Of a DNA stretch of 64,000 bases, positions 16,541 through 25,883 are shown in pieces (within the stretch, counting starts at the first letter, position 1; every line of letters begins with the position of its first letter). The stretch spans positions 1 through 64,000 of the forward strand of contig NZ_WPHG01000006.1 in assembly GCF_009742725.1 (NCBI RefSeq), read 5' to 3'. The notes below the pieces were generated by a model that searched no databases, was not told the origin of the DNA, and saw only the letters and a list, made by a program, of their open reading frames with translations. The stretch is from Nitratireductor arenosus (lineage in GTDB: Bacteria > Pseudomonadota > Alphaproteobacteria > Rhizobiales > Rhizobiaceae). The translations under genes and the position numbers were made by a program.

Positions 16541-17041
16541 TCACGCGTTGCCCTGGGTCTCGAACATGGTGCCCGACAGCGCGTCGCGCGCCGAAACCCC
16601 CGACCAGACGACGAACTGGAATGCCTGGAAATAGCATTCGCAGGCCTCGAGCGCGCTCGCCAACAGCATTTCCACCTGCTGCGCGGTCGGCTCGGCGCCG
16701 CCGGCCAGCAAAAGCGCCTGGCGGAACATGATCGCGCCCTCCTGCTCCCACAGATCGAAATGGCCGATCAGCATCTGCTCGTTGATCAGCGCCAACAGCC
16801 GCATAACCTCCATCACCCGGGCATCCGTGACCTTGATGTCGAAGGCGCAAGCCAGATGCAGCGCCTCATATTCTTCCATCCACGAAAACGAGATGTGATA
16901 GTCGGTCCAATTGCCGGCGACCGAAATCGCGATTTCGTCGTCCCCGGCGCGTTCGAAAGCCCAGTCATTCGCGTGCGCGACCTGCTCGATGACATCGACG
17001 GGATGCGCGGTCCGCGCGAGGTCGAGTTCCAGAAGGCTCAT
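16541..17041 (-). CDS. YbjN-domain protein
   Basis: A 166-residue YbjN-family protein (an alpha+beta fold resembling type III secretion chaperones). It begins MSLLELDLARTAHPVDVIEQ. Recognisable segments are IAISVAGNWTDYHISFSWMEEYEALHLAC, read in two halves, and INEQMLIGHFDLWEQEGAIMFRQALLLAGG. The ATG at 17041 is preceded by AGGGAA at normal spacing. YbjN in E. coli affects motility and stress responses when overexpressed, but its molecular role is unresolved. The gene lies 76 bp upstream of csaA on the same strand, so they may share transcription. Confidence 0.82.
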   Translation of the reverse strand: MSLLELDLARTAHPVDVIEQVAHANDWAFERAGDDEIAISVAGNWTDYHISFSWMEEYEALHLACAFDIKVTDARVMEVMRLLALINEQMLIGHFDLWEQEGAIMFRQALLLAGGAEPTAQQVEMLLASALEACECYFQAFQFVVWSGVSARDALSGTMFETQGNA

Positions 17042-17368
17042 CAAAAATTCCCTGTGATTGTGGACGCGCGCCCGCGCGCTCCGCCTAGAATGCATACGCG
17101 CGACAAACCGAACTGTCGGGTTACGAAACACCGGCCACATTGCTCCCGGCCGGAACGTCCCCTCCCCCGGCGCATGACCCAAAACGAATCATGCAGTAAA
17201 TTCAGTGTATTGATGCAGAGTCCGAGTTCCAGCGCTTTTTTCCCGCAGTCCGCACCGGCATGTGGATAGATTATTTGCCGGCTGAGACCGTTGCAGCGTA
17301 AGGGATTCTGCGCGAAGCTTTTTTTTGCGTCCGAAGCCTGTGGACAATCGTCAGAAAAAAATCGCGAC
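17042..17368. other. Intergenic region between ybjN-like gene and ubiK
   Basis: This 327-bp stretch has no ORF with coding character. It holds the presumed ybjN promoter near its left side and the ubiK terminator at its right end. A run of eight T near 17320 is adjacent to a GCGTCCGA sequence that recurs inverted at the end of ubiK. I see no RNA gene. Confidence 0.6.
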
Positions 17369-17378
17369 TTAAGAGTCG
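17355..17378 (-). terminator. Intrinsic terminator of ubiK overlapping its stop codon
   Basis: On the minus strand the stem CGACT/AGTCG (17378-17365, 4-base loop) contains the TAA stop of ubiK and is followed by CGATTTTTTT, a seven-base U-tract. The stem is short but the U-tract is good. Confidence 0.6.
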
Positions 17379-17659
17379 GACGCGGTTTTTCTGGACGATT
17401 TCTTGCCGGACTGCGCCAGCGACGCCTCGATCTCGACCAGTCGCGCCGCAAGCTTCTTGTTTTCCGCGCGTGCCTTGATCGCCATTTCGCGCACCGCCTC
17501 GAATTCCTCGCGCTGGACCACATCCATCGAGTTGAGGATCCGTTCGGCCTGGGCACGAAACGCCGTTTCGACCTCGTTGCGCACGCCCTGCGCGGCACCC
17601 GCCGCGTCGGTAAGCAGCTTGGCGAAATCGTCGAGAATGCGGTTCGGTCCGTTGCTCAT
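17369..17659 (-). CDS. ubiK: Accessory factor UbiK (BMFP family)
   Basis: A 96-residue, almost entirely helical protein of the BMFP/YqiC/UbiK family. Residues 1-50 (NRILDDFAKLLTDAAGAAQG and onward) are amphipathic and membrane-active. Residues 55-85 (REEFEAVREMAIKARAENKKLAARLVEIEASL, in two parts) form a trimeric coiled coil. The tail is basic and serine-rich. UbiK assists aerobic ubiquinone synthesis in Enterobacteria, together with the lipid-binding UbiJ. The ATG at 17659 begins the conserved MSNGPNRILDDFAK; further upstream in-frame residues are not family-like. It is divergent from lgt, a common rhizobial arrangement. Confidence 0.85.
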   Translation of the reverse strand: MSNGPNRILDDFAKLLTDAAGAAQGVRNEVETAFRAQAERILNSMDVVQREEFEAVREMAIKARAENKKLAARLVEIEASLAQSGKKSSRKTASDS

Positions 17660-17876
17660 GGGCGCTGCCTCGCGAACTTCGGCGCCTCGGCCAGACAGGC
17701 TGACCGACAAGCGCGCAGTCCGCAATTAGGGGCGTCGCCGCGCGATTGCAAGAGCGTTGGCCCCAACGGCGCGCGGATGCGTCGACTTGACCTTGCCGGG
17801 CCGCTCCCCCATTTTCGCGCCGTTTCACCCGGATGAACGGGCCCCGGCCCCAGCGGATTTTGCCGTGCCAGACCTC

Positions 17877-18719
17877 ATGATCCTGCCCGTCGCGGCGCTG
17901 CCGTTTCCGCAGATCGACCCGGTACTGATTGAAATCGGCCCGCTGGCGATCCGCTGGTACGGGCTCGCTTACGTCGTCGGCATCCTGTTTGCCTGGTGGT
18001 ATGGCAAGCGCCTTATCGCCAATCAGCGTCTGTGGACGCCCGGCGACCCGCCCATGCGGCCGCAAGACCTCGACGACTTCGTGGTTTGGGCGGCGGCCGG
18101 CGTCGTACTCGGCGGGCGCATCGGCTATATCCTGTTCTACGACTTCGCCCGCTATCTCGACAATCCGCTGGCGATTCTGGCGGTCTGGCAGGGCGGCATG
18201 TCCTTTCACGGCGGCTTTTTAGGCACCACGCTCGCCATGATCCTGTTCGCGCGCTCGCGCGGCATCGCCACATGGCGGCTTTTCGACGTGATCTCGGCCG
18301 GCGTGCCGGTCGGCCTCGGCCTGGTCAGGGTCACCAATTTCGTCAATTCCGAGTTGTGGGGTCGTACCAGCGACGTACCCTGGGCCTTCGTGTTTCCCAA
18401 TGGCGGGCCGGAGCCGCGCCACCCGAGCCAGCTCTACGAGGCCGCCCTTGAGGGGCTGATCCTGTTCTTCGTCCTGCGCGTGCTCACCCACCGCTTCGGC
18501 GCTTTGCGCGCGCCGGGCCGGGTCGCCGGCGCCTTCGTCGCCGGTTACGGCATCTCGCGCATCATCGTGGAATTCTTCCGCGAGCCCGACGCCCATATCG
18601 GCTATCTCGCCGGCGGCTGGCTGACCATGGGCATGGTTTTGTCCGTGCCGATGGTGCTGATTGGCCTATGGGTGTTCGCCCGCGCCCGCCCGCAAGCGCC
18701 GCGCGCCGAAAAAGCATGA
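17877..18719 (+). CDS. lgt: Prolipoprotein diacylglyceryl transferase
   Basis: A 280-residue inner-membrane enzyme with about seven helices. It transfers diacylglycerol from phosphatidylglycerol to the lipobox cysteine of prolipoproteins, the first step of lipoprotein maturation. Signatures are [12 protein letters not shown] (first helix), the essential [14 protein letters not shown], the Lgt box [16 protein letters not shown], and [13 protein letters not shown]. The ATG at 17877 gives the usual length; upstream in-frame codons would add 40 non-hydrophobic residues. The stop overlaps the start of midA by 4 bp (ATGA). The lipoprotein encoded 3 kb downstream is one likely substrate. Confidence 0.95.
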   Translation: MILPVAALPFPQIDPVLIEIGPLAIRWYGLAYVVGILFAWWYGKRLIANQRLWTPGDPPMRPQDLDDFVVWAAAGVVLGGRIGYILFYDFARYLDNPLAILAVWQGGMSFHGGFLGTTLAMILFARSRGIATWRLFDVISAGVPVGLGLVRVTNFVNSELWGRTSDVPWAFVFPNGGPEPRHPSQLYEAALEGLILFFVLRVLTHRFGALRAPGRVAGAFVAGYGISRIIVEFFREPDAHIGYLAGGWLTMGMVLSVPMVLIGLWVFARARPQAPRAEKA

Positions 18720-19804
18720 ACCGGCTGGCCGAAAACATCGCCGGCCTGATCCGTCAGGCCGGTCCGCTCGGCGTAGCCGATTATATGGCGCTGTGCCTGT
18801 TCGATCCCCAACACGGCTATTACACCACCCGCGAGCCGTTCGGCGCCGGGGGCGACTTCATCACCGCACCGGACATCAGCCAGATGTTCGGCGAGCTCGT
18901 CGCCGTATGGCTTTATTCGGCCTGCCGTGCGAGCGGAACCCCGCTGCCCGTGACGATCGCCGAAATCGGTCCCGGCCGCGGCACGCTCGCCGCCGACATG
19001 GCGCGCACCTTGGGTAGGATCGATCCGCAATTCGCCGCCACCTGCGACCTTGCCCTGATCGAGACAAGCCCCCGCCTGGCTGACGTTCAAAGGCGCATGC
19101 TGGCGGCGACCGGCATGCCGGTATCCTGGCCGGCCTCGGTCGAGGCGCTGCCCGACAGGCCCGTCTTCTTCGTCGGCAACGAGATTTTCGACGCCATCCC
19201 GATACGCCAGTTCGTCAAGTCGGGCGACGTCTGGCGCGAGCGTGTCGTTTCACTCGACGAGGCCGGCGCGTTTCGGTTCGCCACAGGCCTCGACGCGCTC
19301 GACGAACGTCTCTTGCCGCGCCAGGCCGCCGACGCCGGGGACGGCGCGGTGTTCGAGATCGCGCCCGCCCGCACGGCCCTGCTCGAAACCGTCGCCGACC
19401 GGATCGCCCGACATGGCGGGGCGGCGCTGTTTTTCGACTATGGCCATCTGGAGCCAGGTCTCGGGGATACGCTGCAGGCCGTGCGCGGCCACGACCATTG
19501 CGACGTCTTCGAAACGCCGGGCGAGGCGGATTTGACGAGCCATGTCGACTTCGCCGCACTGTCAGCGGCAGCGCAAGCACGCGGGCTGGCGGCCCATACC
19601 ATGACGCAAGGCGCCTTCCTGCTCGCGATGGGCCTTGCCGAGCGGGCCGGACGGCTGGGCGCGGCCGGCGACGCGGCGCTGCGCGAAAGGCTTACCTCCG
19701 AAGCCGAGCGGCTCGCCGGCGCCGACCAGATGGGGGAACTGTTCAAGGTCCTGGCGCTGTTGCCGCACCACCTGGACGTGCATCCGTTCCCGGCGGCGGA
19801 TTGA
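18716..19804 (+). CDS. MidA/NDUFAF7-type SAM-dependent methyltransferase
   Basis: A 362-residue protein of the DUF185/MidA family. The eukaryotic homologue NDUFAF7 dimethylates an arginine of the complex I subunit NDUFS2. Motifs include [20 protein letters not shown], the [16 protein letters not shown] stretch, the SAM motif [14 protein letters not shown] and [15 protein letters not shown]. It overlaps lgt by 4 bp, so translation is coupled. The lgt-midA-pgeF order is common in Rhizobiales. Arginine methylation of a respiratory complex I subunit in this organism is an inference from the family. Confidence 0.9.
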   Translation: MNRLAENIAGLIRQAGPLGVADYMALCLFDPQHGYYTTREPFGAGGDFITAPDISQMFGELVAVWLYSACRASGTPLPVTIAEIGPGRGTLAADMARTLGRIDPQFAATCDLALIETSPRLADVQRRMLAATGMPVSWPASVEALPDRPVFFVGNEIFDAIPIRQFVKSGDVWRERVVSLDEAGAFRFATGLDALDERLLPRQAADAGDGAVFEIAPARTALLETVADRIARHGGAALFFDYGHLEPGLGDTLQAVRGHDHCDVFETPGEADLTSHVDFAALSAAAQARGLAAHTMTQGAFLLAMGLAERAGRLGAAGDAALRERLTSEAERLAGADQMGELFKVLALLPHHLDVHPFPAAD

Positions 19805-19849
19805 CTTGGCCATGTCCCTGCCCCACGATCCGCGCCGCCGCGGCAACCA

Positions 19850-20653
19850 ATGGCAAGACGCACGATGCTGAACGAATTGAGGCCGGAGCCTCTGCGATCC
19901 CCGGCGCTTGACGGGCTTGAGGGGATTCGCCACGGTTTTTTCACCCGCGCGGGCGGCGCCTCAATGGGACTTTACCGAGGTCTCAATGTCGGCCTCGGCT
20001 CGCATGACGACCGCCAGACCGTGCTCGAAAACCGAGCCCGCGTGACGGCATGGCTTGGCGTGCCGGCCGCGAATCTGTGCACGCCGCATCAAATCCACTC
20101 GCCCGATATCGTCGTCGCCGACGCACCGTTCGGCACCGAACGGCCGCGGGCCGACGGCGTGATCACGGCCAGGCCGGGCCTGGCGATCGGCATCCTGACC
20201 GCAGATTGCGGCCCGGTGCTTTTCGCCGACCGCTACGCCGGCGTGATCGGCGCCGCCCATGCCGGCTGGCAGGGCGCGTTGCACGGCGTGCTGGAAGCCA
20301 CGATTGCGGCGATGGTGGAGCTTGGCGCGCGCGCCGAACGCATCGTTGCCGTGCTCGGCCCGGCGATCAGCCAGGCGAATTACGAGGTCGGCCCCGAGTT
20401 CGTCGCCCGTTTCACGCTTGCCGATCCGGCCAACGACCGGTATTTCACCGCGTCGACGCATCCTGGTCATGCCATGTTCGATCTCAACGCCTATACGCTC
20501 GACCGGCTCGGCAAGACCGGCGCACAAGTCTCGCAGCTAACCCGTTGCACCTACGCGGAAGAGAACCTTTTCTTTTCCTACCGCCGCACCACGCATCGCA
20601 AAGAAGCCGACTACGGCCGTCAGATCTCGGCAATCGTCCTGGAGGAGAAGTGA
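19850..20653 (+). CDS. pgeF: Peptidoglycan editing factor PgeF
   Basis: A protein of up to 267 residues of the YfiH/DUF152 family. PgeF removes mis-incorporated amino acids (such as L-Ser) from UDP-MurNAc peptide precursors; the family was earlier annotated as a laccase. Metal-site motifs are visible: CTPHQIHSPDIV, GILTADCGPVLFADR and GAAHAGWQGALHG. The C-terminal RRTTHRKEADYGRQIS is typical. The start is uncertain between ATG 19850 and ATG 19865 because neither has a clear ribosome site; the conserved fold begins after both. Its stop overlaps the next gene by one base. Confidence 0.9.
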   Translation: MARRTMLNELRPEPLRSPALDGLEGIRHGFFTRAGGASMGLYRGLNVGLGSHDDRQTVLENRARVTAWLGVPAANLCTPHQIHSPDIVVADAPFGTERPRADGVITARPGLAIGILTADCGPVLFADRYAGVIGAAHAGWQGALHGVLEATIAAMVELGARAERIVAVLGPAISQANYEVGPEFVARFTLADPANDRYFTASTHPGHAMFDLNAYTLDRLGKTGAQVSQLTRCTYAEENLFFSYRRTTHRKEADYGRQISAIVLEEK

Positions 20654-21804
20654 TGGCATTGCATTTCGAGCGCTCCGAATTCGACGCGCGCAAAGACCGC
20701 CTGCTGATCGAGATGGCCGATCGCAAGCTCGACGCCATGCTGCTGTTCGCGCAGGAAAGCATGTACTGGTTGACAGGCTACGACACGTTCGGCTTTTGCT
20801 TCTTTCAATGCCTGGTGGTGAAGGCCGATGGGCAGATGGTGCTTCTGACGCGTTCGGCCGATCTGCGCCAGGCGCGCCACACCTCGATCATCGAGGACAT
20901 CCGCGTGTGGACGGATCGCGACGGCGCCGATCCGACCGTCGATTTGCGCAACCTTCTGAACGACCTGGATCTACTGGGATGCCAGATCGGCGTCGAATAC
21001 GACACACACGGCCTGACCGCCTTCGAAGGCCGCCGGCTCGACGAACAATTGCGGACATTCGGCAAGATCGCGGATGCCTCCGGCCTGGTCGGCCGCCTGC
21101 GCCTGTTCAAGAGCCCGGCAGAGATCGCCAAGGCGACCAAAGCGGCGCAACTCGCCGACGACGCCCTTGACGCGGCGTTGCCGCTGATCAAGCAAGGCGG
21201 CGACGAAGGCAAGATCCTGGCCGCCATGCAAGGCGCCATCTTCGCCGGCGGGGGCGATTATCCGGCCAATGAATTCATCATCGGCTCGGGGCCGGACGCG
21301 CTCCTGTGCCGTTACAAGGCCGGCCGTCGCAAATTGCGCAAGAACGACCAGCTCACACTGGAATGGGCCGGCGTCTTCCACCACTACCACGCCGCGATGA
21401 TGCGCACGGTCGTGCTCGGCAAGGTCTCCAAACGCCAGCAGGAACTGTTCGACGCCGCCCGCGACGCCATGGCGGCCGTCGAGGAAGCGATGGTGCCGGG
21501 CAAGACCTTCGGCGATGTGTTCGACGCCCATGCGCGAGTGATGGAAAGCCACGGCCTGACCCGCCACAGGCTCAATGCCTGCGGCTATTCGCTTGGCGCG
21601 CGCTTCACCCCCTCATGGATGGACAGGCCGATGTTCTACGCCGCCAATCCCGAACCGATCGCGCCCGACATGACGCTGTTCGCACACATGATCATCATGG
21701 ATTCCGACACCGAAACCGCGATGACGCTGGGCCGGACCTATCTGACCACCGACGGCGCGCCCAAGTCGCTGTCACGCCACGACCTCGACTTGATCGTGCG
21801 TTGA
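20653..21804 (+). CDS. M24 (pita-bread) fold protein lacking metal ligands
   Basis: A 383-residue two-domain protein of the M24 aminopeptidase/creatinase superfamily, with an N-terminal creatinase-like domain (about 10-150) and a C-terminal pita-bread fold (about 165-383). In metalloenzymes the five ligands lie in a D-x-G...D-x-T-R strand, a late HG-x-GH and two glutamates. Here these positions read TLEWAGVFHHYHAAMMRT, CGYSLGARF and LFAHMIIMDSDT, so both aspartates, the histidine and the first glutamate are replaced. It is therefore probably not a metallopeptidase. Creatinase-type, metal-independent C-N hydrolysis is possible, but the catalytic histidine of creatinase is not evident either. 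It is translationally coupled to pgeF (TGATG). Confidence 0.85.
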   Translation: MALHFERSEFDARKDRLLIEMADRKLDAMLLFAQESMYWLTGYDTFGFCFFQCLVVKADGQMVLLTRSADLRQARHTSIIEDIRVWTDRDGADPTVDLRNLLNDLDLLGCQIGVEYDTHGLTAFEGRRLDEQLRTFGKIADASGLVGRLRLFKSPAEIAKATKAAQLADDALDAALPLIKQGGDEGKILAAMQGAIFAGGGDYPANEFIIGSGPDALLCRYKAGRRKLRKNDQLTLEWAGVFHHYHAAMMRTVVLGKVSKRQQELFDAARDAMAAVEEAMVPGKTFGDVFDAHARVMESHGLTRHRLNACGYSLGARFTPSWMDRPMFYAANPEPIAPDMTLFAHMIIMDSDTETAMTLGRTYLTTDGAPKSLSRHDLDLIVR

Positions 21805-21895
21805 ATGCCGCCTTGGCCGGCGTCTTTCACTGTTCAATCGCAATGTGAAAGACGTTAAACTTACACGAAGCCAAACGACGGGAGAGCCAGGGAAG

Positions 21896-22480
21896 ATGCG
21901 CCAGACGACGACGCGCGTTGGATGCTGCCTGCTTCTATGCGCGCTCCTGGCGGCCTGCAACAGCACCGAGGCCACGCTCGACCCCGCGAAAGCCGGGACC
22001 GACAAGCGGGCCGGCACGGTGAATGCGCTCGCCCCGCAGGAGACGGCCAACGGCGTCGCCGCGCCGGGCGCGGCCGGCACCATCCCGCCGCAAACCGCCA
22101 ATCTGGCGCAGGCCGATGTGCGGCTGCAATTCGCACCCGTTGTCGGCGCGACGGTTCAGGCCGCCACGCCGCTGGCACAGCGCATTTCGCAACGCGCGAG
22201 CCAGCGTGGGCTTGCAATCACACCTGGCGGCGCCAATCCGCCCACCCATCTGGTAAAAGGCTATTTCTCCGCCATCACCGAAGGGCGCGAGACGATGGTG
22301 ATCTTCGTGTGGGACGTGCTCGATCCGGCCGGAAACCGCCTGCACCGCATCCAAGGCCAGGAAAAGGTCGGCTCGGTCGCGCCCGATCCCTGGTCGGCCG
22401 TGCCGGCGGCCACGATGGAAACCATCGCCGAGCGCACCATCGACGAATTGTCGGGCTGGCTTTCGAGCCGCGACGGGTAG
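21896..22480 (+). CDS. Predicted outer-membrane or periplasmic lipoprotein
   Basis: A 194-residue lipoprotein of unknown function. The signal peptide MRQTTTRVGCCLLLCALLAAC ends at lipobox cysteine 21 (LLAAC). A low-complexity linker rich in Ala, Gly and Pro follows, then a compact domain from about residue 65 (VRLQFAPVVGATVQAATPLAQRI, THLVKGYFSAITEGRETMVIFVWDVLD). That domain resembles conserved hypothetical lipoproteins found in rhizobia at this locus between pgeF and prs. The ATG at 21896 follows AGGGAAG. It should be processed by the Lgt encoded 3 kb upstream. Confidence 0.78.
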   Translation: MRQTTTRVGCCLLLCALLAACNSTEATLDPAKAGTDKRAGTVNALAPQETANGVAAPGAAGTIPPQTANLAQADVRLQFAPVVGATVQAATPLAQRISQRASQRGLAITPGGANPPTHLVKGYFSAITEGRETMVIFVWDVLDPAGNRLHRIQGQEKVGSVAPDPWSAVPAATMETIAERTIDELSGWLSSRDG

Positions 22481-22648
22481 TTCTTCCGGCCCCGCCATGG
22501 CGTGCCGCCGTTTCGCCAGGTTGGCGATCTCGGTCGGATGGAAACCCTTTCTTTGGATTAGCCCGAGAATCCTGCCGCGTGCGCTTGCAATAGCGCCGCT
22601 GATCGCTAAAAGCCGCCTACATACCTTGCCGACCGCCGGGGACGCTGC

Positions 22649-23581
22649 ATGAAACTTTTCGCGGGCAATTCCAATCGGGTGCTGGCCGAGGCCGTCGCCC
22701 GATACCTGAACACGCCGCTCGGAAAAGCAAGCGTCAGGCGCTTCGCGGATCAGGAAATATTCGTCGAGATCCAGGAGAACGTACGCGGCGAGGATGTCTT
22801 CGCGCTGCAATCGACGTCCTATCCGGCCAACGATCATCTGATGGAAATGCTCATCATGATCGATGCGTTCCGCCGTTCCTCGGCGCGCCGTATCACCGCC
22901 GTTATCCCCTATTTCGGCTATGCCAGGCAAGACCGCCGCGCCTCCGGCCGCACGCCGATCTCGGCCAAGCTGGTCGCCAACCTGATCACCCGGGCCGGCG
23001 CCGACAGGGTGCTCACCCTCGACCTGCATGCCGGCCAGATCCAGGGTTTTTTCGACATACCGACCGACAATCTGTTCGCCGTGCCGGTGCTGGCGCGCGA
23101 CGTCAAGGCGCATTACGACCTCGCCAACGTCATGGTTGTGTCGCCCGATGTCGGCGGCGTGGTGCGCGCCCGTGCGCTCGCCAAGCGCATCGACGCGCCG
23201 CTCGCCATCGTCGACAAGCGTCGCGAGCGGCCCGGCGAATCGGAAGTGATGAACGTGATCGGCGACGTGCGCGGCAAGGACTGCCTGCTGATCGACGACA
23301 TCGTCGATTCGGGCGGCACTTTGTGCAACGCCGCCGACGCGCTGTTGGGCAATGGCGCCACCAGCGTCACCGCCTACATCACCCATGGCGTGCTTTCGGG
23401 CGGGGCGGTGGCCCGCATCGCCGGCTCCCGGCTCAAGGAACTCGTGATCACCGATTCGATCCAGCCGACGTCCGGCGTCCAGGCCGCGCATAATGTCCGC
23501 GTCGTGACGATCGCAGACCTGATCGGCGAGGCGATCTCGCGCACGGCGAGCGAGGAATCGGTCTCCAGCCTGTTCGACTGA
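22649..23581 (+). CDS. prs: Ribose-phosphate pyrophosphokinase
   Basis: A 310-residue class I PRPP synthase that makes phosphoribosyl pyrophosphate from ribose-5-phosphate and ATP for nucleotide, histidine and tryptophan synthesis. Conserved elements are [40 protein letters not shown] (flexible loop region), [16 protein letters not shown] and the PRPP loop [14 protein letters not shown]. It begins at the ATG after a 168-bp gap and stands as its own unit. Adenine phosphoribosyltransferase at 33 kb is a consumer of its product. The RES toxin ParT of another species modifies Prs, but nothing here shows that the RES toxin at 5.7 kb does. Confidence 0.96.
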   Translation: MKLFAGNSNRVLAEAVARYLNTPLGKASVRRFADQEIFVEIQENVRGEDVFALQSTSYPANDHLMEMLIMIDAFRRSSARRITAVIPYFGYARQDRRASGRTPISAKLVANLITRAGADRVLTLDLHAGQIQGFFDIPTDNLFAVPVLARDVKAHYDLANVMVVSPDVGGVVRARALAKRIDAPLAIVDKRRERPGESEVMNVIGDVRGKDCLLIDDIVDSGGTLCNAADALLGNGATSVTAYITHGVLSGGAVARIAGSRLKELVITDSIQPTSGVQAAHNVRVVTIADLIGEAISRTASEESVSSLFD

Positions 23582-23593
23582 CGCAGGTTCACG

Positions 23594-24937
23594 CTAGACG
23601 GCGACAAGCCGGACTGCCATTCCGGCCAGCGCGGCAAGCCCCAAGACCACGATCATGTTGGCCCGCAGCCAGATCAGGGCCAGGGCGGCGGCAAGCGCGA
23701 TCGCCGCCGCAAGGGGATTGAACCCCACCGGATCGGGCACCGGCCATTCGAACGGGCCGAACCGCGCCTGCCCGACGGTCGCAAACAACACGTGCAGCGA
23801 AAACCACAGCGCGAGGTTGGCGATGACGCCGACCACGGCGGCCGTCACCGCCTCGAGCGCGCGCGCCAACCAGCGCACCGCGCGTACCGTTTCCACATAA
23901 GGCGCGCCGGCGAATATCCACAAAAAGCAGGGCACGAAGGTGAACCACAACGTCACCAGCGCGCCGCCAAGCCCGCCCGCCAGGGGCTCCAGTCCCGACA
24001 GCCGCGCCCCGCCGAGGAAGCCGACGAAGACCAGAACCAGGATCAGCGGCCCCGGTGTGGTTTCCGCCAGGCCGAGCCCGGTCAGCATCTCGTCCGGCCG
24101 CAACCAGCCGTGCACCTCGACCGCCTGCTGGGCGACATAGGCGAGCACGGCATAGGCGCCGCCGAAGGTGACGGTGGCCATCTTGGAAAAGAAGCCGGCC
24201 TCCTGGGCATAGACATGCGCGCCGCCCGCCACGGCCGCGATCGCAAGCAGCGGGCCGAACCAGATCGCAAGCCAGGTGACGATAGTGGCGAGGAGCCGGC
24301 GCGCGCTGGGTCGCGCCCATTCGGGCACCGTCACGTCCGCCTCCGGCATACCCGCCGTCCCTCGCCCCCCGACCTTGCCGCCAGCAAGATGCAGGGCCGC
24401 TCCGGCGGCAGCGGCCAGGACGATGATCAGCGGAAACGGGATTTTCAAGAAGGCGATGCCGACGAAGGCGGCAAGCGCGATCAGGGCCATCAGCGGCCCC
24501 TTGATAGCCCGTCTCGACACTCTGATCAGCGCTTCCAGAACCACAGCGAGCACCGCCGCCTTGAGACCGAACAGCAGCCCCTGGACGAGCGGCACGTCGC
24601 CGGCGACGAGATAGGCCGCCGACAAGGCGGTGATGACCAGCGCGCCGGGCAGAACGAATAAGAGCCCCGCGATCAGTCCGCCGCGCACCCCGTGCCCCAG
24701 CCAGCCGGCATAGGTGGCAAGCTGCATCGCCTCGGGGCCCGGAAGCAGCATGCAATAGTTGAGCGCATGCAGGAACCGCGCCTCGTCGAGCCATTTCTTC
24801 TCCTCGACCAGGATGCGATGCATCAGTGCGATCTGCCCGGCGGGCCCGCCGAAGGACAAGAGGCCGATGCGCGCGAAGGTCGCGGTCGCCTCGGCAAGGC
24901 TCGGCGACGAGGCCGGGCGGTCCGACTGGATCGCCAT
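23594..24937 (-). CDS. chrA: Chromate efflux transporter ChrA
   Basis: A 447-residue long-chain CHR transporter with two homologous halves of about six helices each. It is expected to export chromate. The N-terminal half has FARIGLLSFGGPAGQIALMH and the motif CMLLPGPEAMQLATYAGW. The second half repeats these as KMATVTFGGAYAVLAYVAQQ and LGLAETTPGPLILVLVFVGF. The start at 24937 overlaps the stop of the upstream ChrB-like gene (TGATG), and GAGGATGG lies 9 bases before it. Expression is therefore coupled to the ChrB-like protein. The 3' end converges on prs, only 12 bp away. Confidence 0.92.
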   Translation of the reverse strand: MAIQSDRPASSPSLAEATATFARIGLLSFGGPAGQIALMHRILVEEKKWLDEARFLHALNYCMLLPGPEAMQLATYAGWLGHGVRGGLIAGLLFVLPGALVITALSAAYLVAGDVPLVQGLLFGLKAAVLAVVLEALIRVSRRAIKGPLMALIALAAFVGIAFLKIPFPLIIVLAAAAGAALHLAGGKVGGRGTAGMPEADVTVPEWARPSARRLLATIVTWLAIWFGPLLAIAAVAGGAHVYAQEAGFFSKMATVTFGGAYAVLAYVAQQAVEVHGWLRPDEMLTGLGLAETTPGPLILVLVFVGFLGGARLSGLEPLAGGLGGALVTLWFTFVPCFLWIFAGAPYVETVRAVRWLARALEAVTAAVVGVIANLALWFSLHVLFATVGQARFGPFEWPVPDPVGFNPLAAAIALAAALALIWLRANMIVVLGLAALAGMAVRLVAV

Positions 24938-25746
24938 CACGCCATCCTCGCCGGCCAATTATGGGTTTCACCGGCGGCGTGGCGGCACCAGCCGTAAAGC
25001 GCGTCATAGATGATCATGCCCTTCTCGAGCTGGACCAGATCGTCGGGTTCCGTCGCCGACAGCCCAAGCGACAGGGCAAGCAACCCCGCCGCCTCGGGTT
25101 CCAGGTCGAGCATGGCCGTATCCGCGCCACGGACAATGCGCGCAAGGTGGTCAAGCGCCGCGTCGGCAAGACCGAACGCCGCGATCATCGTGTCGAATGT
25201 GCAACGCTCGCCGCGATGCGAATAAGGGACGTCGGCGACGTCGTAGGGAATGGCGCCGATTTCGCCGGCCACGTCGCCGACCCATTCGGCCGCCACGAAA
25301 TGAAACACGGCCTGAGGGTCGACAAAACGGCGGATCAGCCAGGGGCAGGCGATGCGGTCGATCTTGGGCCGTTCGCGGGTCACCCATACGCTGACACGGC
25401 CCGACACATCGACACCGTCGACATCATTGGCGACTGTTACCCCGCCGGCCCGTACATAGGCGTCGAAACCGCCCTCGAGCACGGCGACCTCGACTCCGGC
25501 GACGGCAAGCGCAGCGGCCGCGATTTCGCTGACATTGTGTCCGTGGGCGCAATAGACGACCACGCGTCGGCTGGCGCCCAGGGCCGGTAGACGGGCCGCC
25601 GCGTCGCCGGCATCGCGTTTGATCGAACCGGCGATCCGCCGGCCGCTTTCACGGTAGGCCTGCTCACGACGCACGTCGATCACGACCGGCCAGGCGCCCG
25701 TACCGGTGAGGGCGATCAGGTCACTGCACGAAAATCTTCGAGGCAT
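24937..25746 (-). CDS. Rhodanese-ChrB fusion, chromate resistance protein
   Basis: A 269-residue protein. The first 100 residues are a rhodanese-like domain with active loop CAHGHNVS. The second part (about 115-265) is the ChrB C-terminal domain with the marker ERPKIDRIACPWLIRRFVD, followed by IPYDVADVPYSHRGERCTFDTM. ChrB proteins act as chromate-responsive regulators or in chromate handling. This form lacks the DNA-binding N-terminus of classical ChrB and carries a rhodanese domain instead, so a sulphur-linked or redox role may be more apt. The ATG at 25746 follows GGAGGATATCC. It is coupled to chrA. Confidence 0.85.
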   Translation of the reverse strand: MPRRFSCSDLIALTGTGAWPVVIDVRREQAYRESGRRIAGSIKRDAGDAAARLPALGASRRVVVYCAHGHNVSEIAAAALAVAGVEVAVLEGGFDAYVRAGGVTVANDVDGVDVSGRVSVWVTRERPKIDRIACPWLIRRFVDPQAVFHFVAAEWVGDVAGEIGAIPYDVADVPYSHRGERCTFDTMIAAFGLADAALDHLARIVRGADTAMLDLEPEAAGLLALSLGLSATEPDDLVQLEKGMIIYDALYGWCRHAAGETHNWPARMA

Positions 25747-25883
25747 GGGATATCCTCCGCAAAAAGCCTGCGAAGGCGGAGCTTGGGCCGAAGCCTCAAC
25801 GGGGAGTCCACCCATGCCCCCGTACCCGGCAGGCTATGCCAGGCAAGCGGGTGTTTCAAGCGCAATCCCCGAACAGCCCGCCT

